Source: Solanum dulcamara
Lineage: Eukaryota > Streptophyta > Magnoliopsida > Solanales > Solanaceae
Direction of reading: 5' to 3'
Length of the DNA stretch: 64,000 nucleotides
Assembly: GCF_947179165.1 (NCBI RefSeq)
Contig: NC_077242.1
Span: 50,849,097-50,913,096, forward strand
The translations under genes were made by a program, and so were the position numbers. Under the pieces are notes generated by a model that was not told where the DNA came from, searched no databases, and worked only from the letters and a program-made list of their open reading frames with translations. Shown here one piece after another: positions 22,000 through 34,011 of this stretch (position 1 is its first letter; each line of letters starts with the position of its first letter).

Positions 22000-23404
22000 C
22001 AAAACTCCTCAATTCTTCATACTGAAGTGTTTTTTGAAAAATCACCTCATAAGGTGTATTTCCTTTAAGAGCACTAGATATCAACATTTGTATTAGATGT
22101 GTGGCTGTGAGATGCATTCTCCTCCATAGGAAATAGGTAATTTAGATTGGAATAAAGGCCCTCTAGTAATCTCTAGAAGTGTTTATGTTTCATCTCCACT
22201 ATTATATTTTGCTGAGGAGTTTCCATGCAATATGTTTGATGAATTATGCCCTGGATTATAGGAAAAGACTCTCTTGTGTTCCTTTTCGCAATTCCAGTGC
22301 ATTATCAAATCTAATTCACTTCACTTTGATATTAACCTGCCTTACTATCAAGATCAAAAAAAATTAAAAGTAGGGAAAATATTATCTTAGAGCTTAGTAG
22401 AAAGGTCCAAGTACCTCTATTATAGTCATCCACTATGGTGAGGAAATACTTATAGCCATAGTAGGTAGAACATTTATAGGGACCCCATGTGTCAATATGA
22501 ATTAGGTCAAACATTTTTTAGATTGTATTTTGCTATTAAGGAAAGGTAGCCTTGTTTCTAGCCTTAAGACATACATTACAAACAAGTTGAGATTTGGAAG
22601 AAAAATGAATGAAATTGGACCTTTTCATTACAGAATAAGGCAAATGCCCCAATCTTACATTCTAAAGGTAAACATTAGGAACAACATTTGCTAAAACTGG
22701 AAAGGAAACATAACTTGAACTAGGAATGGAATTGCTTCCTTATGGAATGGAAACAATATTATCAAGACACTTAGAAGTAGTTTTAGTGGGTTGTAACACG
22801 TAGAATCCATCATTTATTTCACCAAAATCTCCAATGTTCTTCATTGAAGAGTCCTGCAAGATGCAATCACTAGGAGTAAATAAGAGATGGCATTTGTATT
22901 GACAAGATAACTTATGGATAGATAACAAGTTATACTTGAAAACAGGAACATGAAAAACATTTTCTAAAATCAGATTTGGAAGAATAGAAATACTTCCTAT
23001 ATGGTTCACAATGATCTTGAAAGAATTAGGATAAGTGAGACTCAAAGGAACAGAAAGAGCTATTAGGGAGATAAAAGATTTAGAATCAAAACACATATGT
23101 TCTGAAGTACCTGAATCAATGATCTAGGTGTTTGAATTAAAATATGAAAAATATTTTCCATATTATTTCATAATTGTACTAGCTATGGTATTAACATTAA
23201 ATATTGTTTTGTAGGTCCCTGCTTGTCCTAATTTCACATCTTTGACTACCTACTAGATGAGATTTTCCTACTGATCTTTGTTCGAATATGAACTGTAGTT
23301 GTTAAGATTAGCTTCTTCCTATTAATTATTTGTGACTTCTACCTCATCTACTATTTCCATATAATTTTCCTTGACTGAACCTGCATAATTCTGTCTTTTT
23401 GAAC
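22000..23404 (-). pseudogene. Ty1/copia pol fragment (protease, integrase N-terminal half)
   Basis: Minus strand, high to low: the retropepsin site IIDSGTSEHMCFDS (about 23127-23085; DSG intact), NLILENVFHVPVFKYNLLSIHKL (about 22972-22905), the zinc-binding RLGHLP...C..C region (about 22665-22560), the integrase core [14 protein letters not shown] and [19 protein letters not shown] (22514-22395), then the D/E part (IRFDNALELRKG about 22325-22290, QNGIVERKHKH-like about 22205-22175) and YEVIFQKT-like (about 22050-22020). Cut at both ends by Tekay LTRs (D at 21999, C at 23405). Stops and one shift near 22520. Confidence 0.85.
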
Positions 23405-25641
23405 TGTAAGACTCCAAAAGTTGAAAAGTACAAACAAGAGTAAACTTTTGCAGAAAAGTTTCTAGTGTGACTTATCATGAGCCTACCTACGAATTGTAGG
23501 ATGTCCTATAGACCATAGGAAGGGGTCATAAGAAGGACACTAATTTATAAAAAATTTCACTAAGTATTGGGTCAACTTACAAGGAGGTCCTACAGACGGT
23601 ATGAGGGTCTACGACCTGTAGTGTTGAACCATAGGAAAGTATCAGAGGCTTGACATTTTGGACTTTGGTAAAGTTGGAAAGACAAGAGGGTTTGATGACC
23701 CGTAGAAGATTAGATGGTTCAAAGATAGGGCTCGTAGGATGGATACTAAGGTTTGAGAATTTGGCCAAGTAGGGACCCTTTGGATGAAGAGGGTCTATGA
23801 CCCGTACATTCGATGACTCATATACTCGACTTGTAGGTCCGATGTGTAATTTTCAGTAGCTCATGTTTTGTGCACTCAAGTCCTACGAAAGGTCCTATGA
23901 CCCATAAGATCTCCTATGATCCATAGGAAATTATTGATAGGGAGTAGGTGGTTTGACCTGGGTTTCTATGAGTGAAGGACAACAAGCCATAGAAGGACCT
24001 ACGGAGCATCGGTCCTATTTGTAGGTCAGTTCAACAATTTTTAATAAAGGGTATTTTGGACTGTTACCCTCTATTTACTCCTAAAATATGTTATTGGGCT
24101 ATTTTGGACATCCTATAAATACTCAAATCCTTCAAACTAATGCCATTCCCTCTCATTCATAAAAATCCCTCTAAGGCATCAAGTTCTTCTCTCAAGGTTT
24201 TCTCCCAAGTTCAAGATTAGAGTTTTCAAGTTTAAGGTCTTCCATCTTCTTTGATTTCTAGGTCTTTGATTTTCAAGTATGTAGGAATTCACCAATGGAT
24301 TTCATTCATCCATTGAGTCCCGAGAGAACTCAATTCTCCTATTTTGATTTCACCCAATTGTAAGGGATTAATTCTTCAGGGTCCTTTCATTATTGATTAG
24401 ATGGATGTTGTTTACCTTGGTCATGTATGATTTTACATTACTATATGAATTTGCATTGATTTTACATCGACCCATGCATAATTCTATGATTTGCAACTAT
24501 GAACTATGAAGTTATGATGAAGAATTTAAGAATGATTTGTAAAAGTTACGAATTATGCTTCAAGTATGTTTTCAAGAAAGTAACCATAAATTATGAAAGG
24601 TTTTCTTATAATATAAATAAAATCATGATTTATATTCTTAGAAAGATAAGTGTTTATATGTTTACATTATGATAATGGTTTTCAAGGAGCTATGCTTATG
24701 ATGTATTTTATGATGTCCTAATGACTATAATTTATGTATTCCGTTAGTATTACTTAGCACTAAGAGAACTTGGTGGTGGGTACTCCACAAGTCATCCCCC
24801 ATAAATACCCCTAGATCCAAACTACATGCCCTGTAGGAGCCTTAATGGCCTAGATAGTGGATCCACATATAGCTCATGTTCATATTTATATGGAGTTTGC
24901 TTTGGCAAGTAGTCTATCTCTTCTCAGTGTGAGAGTTACATCAAATTCCATGTTATAGCTCATATGATATTAAATGTCAGTTAAGATTAATATCTCATAG
25001 ATGTATACGTTTCTTCTTATAAGTCCTGTAGTGATGCTTTATGATGCATTGACCTTATTAATTATTTTCTAGCATTTTCAAGCTTTCTTTCATACTTTCA
25101 AGATATTTTGTCATGCGTCACATGTTTATATTAATTATATCCAATTATTCTTGTGCATTCTTATTTCTCACATACTTAGTACATTCCATTTACTAACACA
25201 TACTTTTGCCTATATTGTATCATAATATAGGGTCTGATAATCATTGTAAACATCTCGCTCGTGGCTAGATTTTGGAGTTTTCTATAAACTTATTAGTGAG
25301 TCCTCTTATTTTGAGGATAAAACATTTATGATTTCATTCATGTTCTTATGACTTTGCTTCCTTATGTTATGGTGAGCTACGAACTTATCATATGCCACAT
25401 CTAGACTAGTAGAGGCATGTTAGATTGTTATGTCTATGTTGTCCTGTATATTTAAATATTTAGCTTGATTTCTCTTATATTGAGATTTCCATGTTGATAC
25501 TTATATTCTACATTCATTATTTTCTCTTGATGTTGTCTTACTTACCCTATGTATGCTCATGTATGATATGCTATGGCTTGTTTGGGGTCTCTTGTGATCC
25601 TAATCATTGTTTCATATTTAGGGACTAGCATGGGTCATCCA
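23405..25641 (+). mobile_element. 5' LTR of element C
   Basis: Begins TGTAAGACTCC at 23405 and ends in a worn GGGTCATCCA at 25641 just before the primer site. About 2.24 kb. Its U3 uses a different palindrome theme from D and A: CCTATAGACCATAGG at 23505-23519, CTACGACCTGTAG at about 23610, CCTATGATCCATAGG at about 23924. The R/U5 part (24170 on) matches B's LTR in style (TTTCATTCATCCATTGAGTCCC). Confidence 0.8.
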
Positions 25642-25646
25642 AAACT

Positions 25647-25658
25647 TTGTATCAAAGC
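25647..25658 (+). promoter_or_regulatory. Primer binding site, initiator tRNA-Met type (element C, degraded)
   Basis: TTGTATCAAAGC, two changes from the TGGTATCAGAGC form, five bases after the LTR end. Confidence 0.7.
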
Positions 25659-25858
25659 ATAAGATTCAACTATCCTAGGGTGTCTGACATGACTCATCAA
25701 GTAGAGCCTTATTCATTGGTGTGAAGCATACCACATCTATAAATAAGAGGCTATAAGGCATATAGGAAACTACATTTATTTCCTCATTCTTATATCGTTC
25801 AATATAATTAAACTCTAAGGTTTTCCTTCTAACGATATTTCTTTTCGATTACAGAATC

Positions 25859-26960
25859 ATGCCTCCATGAAGAGCTTATGTTCAAAGAAATGGTAACACC
25901 AATATGAATGAGAAGCAACAATCTCAACAAATTCCCAATGATCCTTTGGATGATAAAGTATCTTATGTCGAGTTCCGAGCGGATTTCCAAGTACTTGCCT
26001 AAGCCATAGTCGCATAAGCTAATCAAGAGGTTATTGCTACCATATACCCGAATGTGGGTACGATGACTGACCGAGTTTGTGACTTCACTTGCATAAACCC
26101 TCTTGAGTTCCATGGTTCTAAGTTGGACGAGTATCTATAAGAGTTTATTGAGAGCCTTTGCAAGATCATGGCCATCATGAGAATTGGTCCAATGGAGAAG
26201 GCAGACTTAGTGGTTTAGGGGAGTTGCTCAGATTTGATATGAATAATGGAAGGATGAAAGGGATAGAGATATGGGTTTGGTAGATTAGGAAGAGTTCAAG
26301 GTTGCTTTCCTTGACTATGTCTTTCCACTGGAGTTGAGGGAAGCCAAGGTCCAAGAATTCATCAACCTAAGGCAAGGTAATATGTGTGTTAGAGAGTATG
26401 CTCTAAAGTTCACTCAATTATCAAAGTATGCTCCGTTCATAATTGCCAATAGTAGAGTTTTTATGAGCAAGTTTTTCTTGATTGTGTCAGACTTTGTGAT
26501 CAAAGAATGTAGAACCACCATGTTGATCAAAGATATGGATACTCAAGTCTCATGACACATGCCAAACAAATTGAGGAAAGGAAGCTAAAAGAGAGAGCAA
26601 GAGAGTCCAAGAGGGCTCAAACCGATGGTGGTGAGTATTCTCATGGTAAATTCAATAATGGTGGTCGTTCATAATTTTGCCCAAAGTTCTTTGGCCAAAA
26701 TTTATCTAACACTCTAGCTCCAAATTTCAACAAGGATAGGGTGTCTAACCCTATGCCTCAAGGACGAGCTTCTAGTATCCAAACTATCCTCTCATATAAG
26801 AAGTGTGGGAAGAGGCATCAATAAGAGTGATTGGTAGGATCAGTTATTTGCTTTGGTTATGGCATGATGGGTCACATGGTGACAGATTGTCCTTTGAGTT
26901 CTACTAGAGGTAGAGGCGGTTGACCCCAGACTCAGACTACTTCTGAGCATCCAACCTAGC
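25859..26960 (+). pseudogene. Tekay gag (element C)
   Basis: ATG at 25859 gives MPP, the usual start. Then NPLEFHGSKLDEY (about 26098-26136), FIESLCKIMAIM (about 26143-26180), and the open stretch 26334-26555: REAKVQEFINLRQGNMCVRE, YALKFTQLSKYAPF and KECRTTMLIKDMD. The zinc-knuckle region (KKCGKRHQ... CFGYGMMGHMVTDCP, about 26800-26894) has lost its second cysteine (CX2C reads CFGY). Multiple stops. Confidence 0.83.
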
Positions 26961-29071
26961 ATGGTACTACTTTATCTTCTTGTGGTTGTCAGTGCCAGAA
27001 CATATTTTTACAATACAGACTCGTCAAGAGTTGGGGATTCTCCCGATATGGTGATTAGTGTGTTAAAGGTCTTTGAGTTTTATGCTTATACATTGTTAGA
27101 TTTGGGTGATACTCTATCAATTGTTACTCCTCATCTTGCTATGAAATTTGGTTAGCCTCGAGATCTTGTTAGAGCCTTTTTCAGTCTATACTCCTGTTGG
27201 TGATTCAATTTTGCTTAAACGAGTCTATAGAAATTGTCCAGTCTTAAATTTTCATAAAATCACCTTCGTGTAGAGCTTGATTTGACCAATTTAGATGTTA
27301 TTCGTGGTATGCATCGGTTTCATGAATGTTATGCTTCTATTTGTTGTTGAACCTAAGTGGTTAAGTTTCACTTTCCTAATGAGCCAGTCCTATAATGGCA
27401 AGGTAGTAATTCCATGTTTAAAGGTCAATTCATCTCTTGCCTTAAAGCTCAAAAAATGATCTCTAAAGTTTGTATTTATCATCTAGTACGGGTTTAGGGA
27501 TGCAAATTTTGCGACTCCTACACTTGAGTCAGTTTTGGTTATTAATGAGTTTTTGGAGGTATTTCTCGATGATCTTCCCGTCATCCTTCTTGGAAGAGAG
27601 ATAGACTTCAATATTGATCTTCTTCCCGATACCTAGACTATCTCTATTTCTCCTTATATATGGCCTCGATTGAACTTATGGGGTTAAAGAATCAGTTCAA
27701 AGACTTATTGGATAAGGGTTTTATTAGACTGAGTAACTTTCCATGGGGTGTTCTGGTTCACTTTATTAGAAAGAAGAATGGTTCTATTCATATGTGTATT
27801 GACTATGAATAGTTGAACAAAGTCACTATCAAGAATAAGTATCTTATTCTAAAGATTGATTTCTTATTCGATCAATTGCAAGGAGAATGTTATTTCTCAA
27901 AAATTGATCTTTAGTCAGGTTATCATCAACTTCGAGTGAGGGAATTGGCATTTCGAAGATGACCTTTAGAACTCGATACAGTTGCTTTGAATTTTTAGTT
28001 ATGTCTATTAGAACAAATGCTCCTGCAACTTTTATGGATTTAATGAACATGGTGTTTAAGCAATATTTGTTATGTTTATTATTATGTTCATTGATGACAT
28101 ATTGATCTATTCTCAGAGTGAGGATGAGCATGCCAATTATTTAAGGATTGTCTTGCAAATTCTCAAGGTTTGTCAGTTTTTTGCTACGTTTAGAAAGTGT
28201 GAGTTTTGATCGAGGTTAGTTTCTTTCCTTAGTCATATTGTTTCCCGAGAAGGTATTATGGTTCATCAAAAGAAAACCAAGGTGGTAAAGAATTGGCCTA
28301 AACCTTTATCTCCTTTTGATATTTAATATTTCTTGGGCTTAGTTGGTTATTTAGACGGTTTTTAGATAGATTATCCTCCATTGCATTTCTCTTGACTACT
28401 TTGACTAAAAAAAGGGTGAAATTCTAATGGTCTGAGGTATGCAAGAAAAGTTTCCAAGAGTTGAAAGATAGACTTACTTTTGCTCCACTGTCAACTTTAT
28501 CGGAAAGGTCCGATGGGTTTGTTGTATATTGTGATGCTTCAAGAGTTGGTCTAGGTTGTGTTTTGATGCAAAATGGTAAGGTGATAGCCTAAGCCTTTAG
28601 GAAACTTAAGGTGCATGAAAAGAACTACCCGAATTATGACTTGGAGTTAGCGGCAGTTTTGTTTGCTTTAAAGATTTTGAGACACTATCTCTAAGGTGAC
28701 CATGTGTTTAATCAAAAGGATTGGAATCTTTGACAAATAAAATGGCTTGAGTTGTTGAACGACTATGATATGGGTGTGTTGAACTATCCGGGTTAGGCTG
28801 ATATGGTTGTTGATGCTCTTAGAAGGTTGTCCATGAATAGTGTTGCCCATATTGAAAAAGAAAAAAGGAGTTAGTTCATGATGTTCATACAATAGCTTGT
28901 TTGGGTGTTCACTTGGATGATTCAGAGAATGGTGTTGTTGTTGTCAAAAATAGTTTTGAATCATCTCTTGTGGTGGATGTGAAGTCAAAGCAAGAGAAGG
29001 ATCCAACGTTGGTTGAGTTGAAAAAAGCGGTTACCAAAAAAGCCAGCGAGTCTTTCTCTCAAGGGGGGACC
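26961..29071 (+). pseudogene. Tekay pol (element C: protease, RT, RNase H, start of integrase)
   Basis: Protease turn LLDLGDTLSIVTPHLAMKFG (27096-27155). RT across frames: [15 protein letters not shown] (27703-27748), [16 protein letters not shown] (27791-27842), [15 protein letters not shown], and FIDDILI at about 28090-28112 with both catalytic Asp kept. Connection and RNase [15 protein letters not shown] (about 28527-28560), [11 protein letters not shown] (about 28645-28677). Tether and integrase start: GVHLDDSENGVVVV, SSLVVDVKSKQEKDP, SFSQGG (28901-29068). Cut at about 29071 by LTR sequence of another family. The integrase core is missing. Confidence 0.85.
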
Positions 29072-29909
29072 AAATGTTCCTCGGCATTACTATATGATAT
29101 ATGGATCTAGCCGAACGTTTTTCGACATTACTATATAATATGTGGATCGGGCCAAACGTTCCTTGGTATTATTATATGATATCTGGATCGGGCCGAACAT
29201 TCTTCGGTATTACTATATGATAAATGGATCGTGTCGTACGTTCCTCGACAATATTATATGAGATCGCATTAATTGTATATCGATGCTTATGATAACAGAG
29301 TTATGTAGTTGTTACACTAAGTTCCTGAACGGGCTGGGTACGGTACGTGATGATAGTATGTACGACTTTATGTTATAAGCTACAAGTACAGTAAATGATT
29401 AGATGTCATACTTGCCCCTGCATCCCTACGCCAACTGTAATTTCCTTATGATGTCTATGTTTTACATACTCAGTACATATATCGTACTGACCCTCCTTTC
29501 TTCGGGGGGCTGCATTCATGCCCGCAGGTACAGATACACACTTTGGGGATCCGTCAGCGTAGGAGTTCCACTCAGCAGTTCAGAAGAGCTCCATTGTGCC
29601 AGAGCCTAGTTTTGGTATTAACCCTCGATGTATATATTTATTTATTCACGAGTACGATAGGGGTCTTGTCCCACCTTATGTTACTGTTCTTATTCTTAAA
29701 GGCTCGTGGACATGTATGTGAGTTGTGTATGGGTTGTATATGCATGTATATACAGTGATGCCTATGATAAGCCTCGCTAACTTATATATTATCCTGTGTG
29801 TTGATGTGCTATAACTTAAACAGGGGACAGATTTACTTACAGATAGCAGGGATATACGTGAGTACCCAGTTCGGACACCCTTCACGGCCTACGGGGTGGG
29901 ATCATGATA
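29072..29909 (+). mobile_element. 3' part of a type-II Ty3 LTR
   Basis: Contains TTTACATACTCAGTACATAT, GTACTGACCCTCCTTTCTTC, GGGGGGCTGCATTCATGCCC and an end CGGCCTACGGGGTGGGATCATGATA. The same blocks in the same order end the LTRs at 43727 and 45936. The 5' portion of the LTR is absent. It lies between truncated integrase of C and a copia gag. Confidence 0.72.
29073..29264 (+). repeat. 41-bp tandem repeat, about 4.6 copies
   Basis: Unit of the form AACGTTCCTCGGCATTACTA + TATGATATATGGATCGGGCCG. Copies start at 29073, 29114, 29155, 29196 and 29237, exactly 41 bp apart. Copies differ at a few bases. Sub-repeats of this sort are usual in Solanaceae LTRs and lie here at the start of the LTR fragment. 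Confidence 0.9.
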
Positions 29910-30797
29910 AAATTGACTGAAAAACAGGATTTTTTTTGAAAATTGTTTGCCATTCACATAGGTGAAGGTATAAATTTCTTATCACATCTAAATATGTTTA
30001 ATGGATTAATCACACAACTAGCCAACCTCTGAAAAAAAGTCACTGAAGTGGATAAAGCTATCTTGCTCCTGAACTTGTTTCCACCTTCCTATGATAATTT
30101 TGCATCAACCATTATGCATGGAAGAGATACCATTGAGTTAAAATAGGTCACATCGGCCCTCCTACTCATGTGAAGATGAAAAAGAAGCCTGAAATCCAAG
30201 GGCACGATCCCATCACATAAAGGAGAAGCAGGAGTCAGTACAAAGCTCTAAGTACATGTGATAAATTCAAAGGTCTGGTCAAAATATAGAAACTGCTATG
30301 GTTGTGGTCAACCCGGTCACTTTAAAAGAGAGTGCCTAAATCAAAAGAAAAGTCGCAGAGAAAGCGGTGGTCAAAAGAATAATGACAACACAACTGTTGC
30401 AGTATACAATGATGACTCAGTAGTTCTCTTTGTTCACGGGGAGGAATGCTTGCATTTGTCAAGCCAAGAGTCAGAATGGGTGGTTGACACAACAACATCC
30501 TACCATGCTACTCTAATAAGAGAATGTTTCTGCAAGTACAAAGGAGAAAACTTTGGGACAGTGAAGCTGGGAAATACCAGTCACTCAAAGATCATGGGAG
30601 TGTGTGACATTTGTATCAAGACAAATGTCGGATGCATATTAGTTCTAAAAGATATGGGTCACATACCAAATTTGAGAATGAATTTGATTTCAAGGATTTG
30701 TCCAGGTCTAGACGGGTACAAGAATCATTTTGCAAAATGGAAATGGAGGCTCACCAAGGGACCATTGGTGATTGCAAAAGTAGTTGCTCCATATACG
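29910..30797 (+). pseudogene. Tnt1-like Ty1/copia gag and protease (copia T, first part)
   Basis: Gag: NMFNGLITQLANL (about 29993-30030), EVDKAILLLNLFPPSYDNFA (about 30048-30107), TIMHGRDTIELK. From 30258 an open frame holds a perfect CX2CX4HX4C zinc knuckle (CYGCGQPGHFKREC, 30294-30335), then the protease: EWVVDTTTSYHAT (about 30475-30513; family D-T/S-G/A), FGTVKLGNTSHSKIMG, DICIKTNVGC, LRMNLIS and KWRLTKGPLVIAK. This order is that of the Tnt1/Tork lineage. The Gag N-terminus is replaced by the LTR ending at 29909. A SINE interrupts it at 30798-30965. Confidence 0.85.
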
Positions 30798-30965
30798 TTG
30801 TACAAGACAACAACAATAACTTACCCAGTGAAATCTCATAAGTGGGGTCTAGAGAGGGTAGGATGTACGCAGATCTTACCACTACCTCATGGAGATAGAG
30901 AGGCTGGTTCCGAAAGATCCTCGGCTCAAAAGTCACAGTCCCAAGTAAGACATTGTACAAGACAA
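30798..30965. repeat. 13-bp target-site duplication around the SINE
   Basis: TTGTACAAGACAA at 30798-30810 and again at 30953-30965, identical. One copy is the original copia codons. Confidence 0.85.
30811..30952 (-). mobile_element. SINE (3' part, TTG-type tail) inserted in copia T
   Basis: On the minus strand it ends in a TTATTGTTGTTG tail (seen as CAACAACAATAA on the plus strand) and carries GAGCCGAGGATCTTTCGGAA, TCTCCATGAGGTAGTGGTAA and CTGCGTACATCCTACCCTCT, the conserved 3' region of the abundant Solanaceae SINEs. It is flanked by a 13-bp direct repeat TTGTACAAGACAA (30798-30810 and 30953-30965), and the copia frame (TLYKT / MVEICEG) continues across it. 142 bp, so the tRNA-like head is probably missing (5' truncated). 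Which SINE family it is needs a search. Confidence 0.8.
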
Positions 30966-31014
30966 TGGTTGAAATATGTGAAGGTAGATTACATACAGTT
31001 TTAGACGACACACC
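30966..31014 (+). pseudogene. Copia T fragment between SINE and solo LTR
   Basis: Continues copia T in frame (EICEGRLHTVLDDT), ending at the ACACC (31010-31014) that is the left target copy of the 3-kb solo LTR. It corresponds to the stretch just before the integrase zinc-binding region. Confidence 0.75.
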
Positions 31015-34006
31015 TGTAGACATACATTTTTTGACCAAACTTGAGGTTTTACACTATTTTAGTGCTTAAATATTTTTTTTATATCTAAATTAGATGTTTT
31101 GGTTTTATCTTATTTTTAGTAAGTTTATTTTGAATACTTGTAAACTATAAAAAAATGACTCACATTATAGGATAAGTTTTATTGATTTTTCCAAAAAAGA
31201 AAAAAAATAGAAATATATTTTTATTTTATTTTTAGGATTCAATAAAACAAGATAATAACTTTATTATTATTTTATTATCCATTCTTAATCTGATTATTTA
31301 ACACTTTATAATATTAATTGGCTTAGAAATAGTTAGCTTAAATATTGTATTTATAATAGGGAAAAGGGTCAAAATGCCCTTAAACTATTCGAAATGAACA
31401 AAAATGTCCTTCGTTTATAGTTTGGTCTAAAAATATCATTGCCGTCAATATTTTGGTCCAGAAATGCTCTTATTGTTATTTAATGGGTCAAAATTCCCCT
31501 ATTGTTACAAAATGGGTCAAAAATGTCATTTTCCGAATAGATATATATTTTTTTTTAAAAAAAACAAATCTTACTCCTTATAAAAATATTACTTTTAAGG
31601 AATTCTGTTTTTGGTTTCTTTCTTTTTTAAACCACTTTAAATAATAAAAATGTAGGAAATTATTTTATTCTTCGTAATCTCATTTTATCAATTAAAAAAG
31701 AATAATTTTATGTGCTCTAAGTTTTAACGGATAATATTTGTCATATATATAAGATCATAATAAATCCATCATTGATTTTTATTCAAATAACGATAAAAAA
31801 TAATTATAATAAAATAAAAAATATATTTTTTCTAATTGAAGTAGAATAAACATTTGCTAATAAAAGAAATATTATTAGGATAAAAATTTGTTCAAAAATA
31901 AAATAAATAATACATTTATTTTAAAGGGTATTTTGACCCATTAAATAACAATAAGGACATTTTTGGATCAAAGTATTGACGACAAAGGCATTTTTAGATC
32001 AAATAGTTGAGGGCATTTTTGATATTTTTTCCTTTATAATATTCAAAAAGAAAAGTAAAAAATGGGAGAAGAAAGAGTCAACCTAAACTAAGCTACCCAA
32101 TCCCTCAGGTTTCTTCTTCCCGTTTTCACCCTAAATTTCCTCAACCCAAAAATCTTCCACTCCCTCACGTCCCTCATTTCTCGCAACAAACTCACACACA
32201 CAACAATGTATATACACATTAGTACAACAAATGAAAGGAGAGAAGAACACACAGAAGAAAAAGTAAGAAACGTAGGCAGTAAAGGGTGCTAGCCAACCAG
32301 AAAAAAGAAGAGTGAACAAAGTTGGAAAAAAAGAATAGTTAGAAAGCAGAGAGAAACTTAAGAATTTTTGGAAAAAGGGTTGTTGTCCATGGTTTCGAGT
32401 TTGTGGACCTGAAAAGTTAGCTTTGATAGCTTTGGGAATCTGTAGATTGTAAGTTACTTTCCGCTGTTAATCAAAAACAATTTGAAAGTTTGTTTCCGCC
32501 ATTACTTGTCTATTTTAAAAGTTTATATGAACATTACGTTTGGATCATTTCTGTAGAGTTATGTGAAAATGGGTTTCTCAGTTTTCTTAAATAATGTTTC
32601 ATGCTTGTTTTACATTATTCTCATGTTATCCTCCCCTTTTTATTTGTGATTTAAGAGACATCAACATGTGTTGTTTGTGATAATTGGATGGTAATCCCAT
32701 CGAGTTAAACAAATGTTTGTTGTTTAGTTTTTGAACATTTTATTGTACTAATTAAAAGCGATTAGCAAGTAGGATATTGGATCTGAGAAAATTAAAACTG
32801 ACGGCCTTGCAACCTTTTAAATAGATTTGAAGTCTTAGTTAACTTTACGCCATGATTCAAGCTCTTATCGTTGTTGGATGTGTTCGGTGGAGTTCATTAT
32901 AATAAAGTTCTATTAAATAAGATTTAAACTAAGAGATCGTCGAGCCACTGTTGAGCGAGGCACTCGTTCTCGGTTTTCCCCGTCCTTACTTTGTTAACGT
33001 TTTTTTTAAAAAATAAAATATTTTGCTATTGTAACGTGCAATTTATTTATTTTTTGCAATATGATGCTTTATTCTATGATATTGCATATCTTTCCATTTG
33101 GATCTTTAATACTCATATGCATTAATATCCATTAATTGAACGTTGAATGCGGTGGAAGTTTAACATATTAACATCAATTAGTTGTCAATCAATTATGTCC
33201 ATGAATCTGATTAGAAATTTTGAGCCAAAGTCAATTCATGCTTGAGTTTTTTTTAAAAAAGTATTTGACTGGTTAAAGCAACTTATTTGTACATTTTTTT
33301 TTCTTATTAGCTCATGAGTAGCAAATTTGTATCATAATTCATTATAACAAACAAAAAGAGGAAATATTTTTATAAAAATAAAAAAATAAATGGATTTATT
33401 AAATTACGGAATCTAGAACTTAGTTAATTATATAAGCGACAATCAACAATAAGTTCGGAAAGTGCTTCTACCGATAAAATATTGTAATAGAATTCTTTCG
33501 TCATTTTGAAGATGATATAAATGGGAGGGACATATTCAAGTACGCTAGATGTTTGATTAGGCGCAAAAACTAATGGAACGATTCTTTAATAAAATAAGAC
33601 AGTTTTGAACTAGTTTAAAATAAATCAAAGAAGGCAGGACATAAGAAATTTCTAGGTTCTTTAGCATAATATATCCAAAAAGTAATTCAAACCAGATATT
33701 AGTCATTAGAATGACCGTGCTAGAACCACGGGACTTAAGGGGTGTTCCTAATATCTTTCCCTCGGTCAGCAAAATTCTTTACCTAGATTTCTAGTTCGCA
33801 TACCAATAAAAATAAAAAGTCAACTTCCATTTGATTAGGATCTAAATAAGGTGACTTGGAACACCAGAACTTAATTCCAAGTGGCATTGTGGCAACTCTG
33901 ATATAATAAAATAATCTCTTTTCAAAATAGTTACTTCAACTGAATTTTTTCCCCCAAAACTCGTTCCCTTTTTGAGGGTGGGTCGGTGAAAAAAGGGGTG
34001 TGACAA
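31015..34006 (+). mobile_element. Solo LTR of about 3 kb inserted in copia T
   Basis: Begins TGTAGACATACATTTTTTGA and ends AAAAGGGGTGTGACA(A). It is flanked by ACACC at 31010-31014 and 34007-34011 and splits one copia reading frame, so both borders are well placed. No gag or pol inside. The end region (ACTTGGAACACCAGAAC, GGCAACTCTGAT, GAGGGTGGGTCGGTG) resembles the LTR terminus of large Tat/Ogre-type Ty3 elements, whose LTRs reach several kb; the lineage is inferred. The CT-rich, gene-like stretch 32060-32450 (short ATGs, CTCAACCC, CACACACAC) is probably R/5'-leader of the LTR and not a host gene. A MITE sits at 31359-32032. Confidence 0.68.
31359..32032. mobile_element. Mutator-type MITE with long inverted repeats
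   Basis: Starts GGGAAAAGGGTCAAAATGCC and ends, in reverse, GGAAAAAATATCAAAAATGC; the arms stay similar for about 160 bases (TATTTAATGGGTCAAAAT at 31479 against ATTTTGACCCATTAAATAAC at 31933). Flanked by an exact 9-bp duplication TTTATAATA (31350-31358 and 32033-32041), the size made by Mutator-like transposases. No coding sequence; 674 bp. Transposed by an autonomous relative elsewhere. Confidence 0.85.
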
Positions 34007-34011
34007 ACACC

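Noticed and set aside
29910..29960. Recombination of copia T with the 22000-23404 copia as two halves of one element split by C.
   Set aside because: They are on opposite strands and of different lineages (different Gag/protease text).
31359..32032. A microRNA-like hairpin, as the arms pair over about 160 bases.
   Set aside because: The 9-bp target duplication and termini show a MITE; arms are too diverged to call a miRNA without small-RNA data.
32030..32460. A CT-rich stretch that looks like a gene's 5' UTR and first exon.
   Set aside because: It lies inside the 31015-34006 unit bounded by LTR-type ends and ACACC repeats, and no downstream exon follows.
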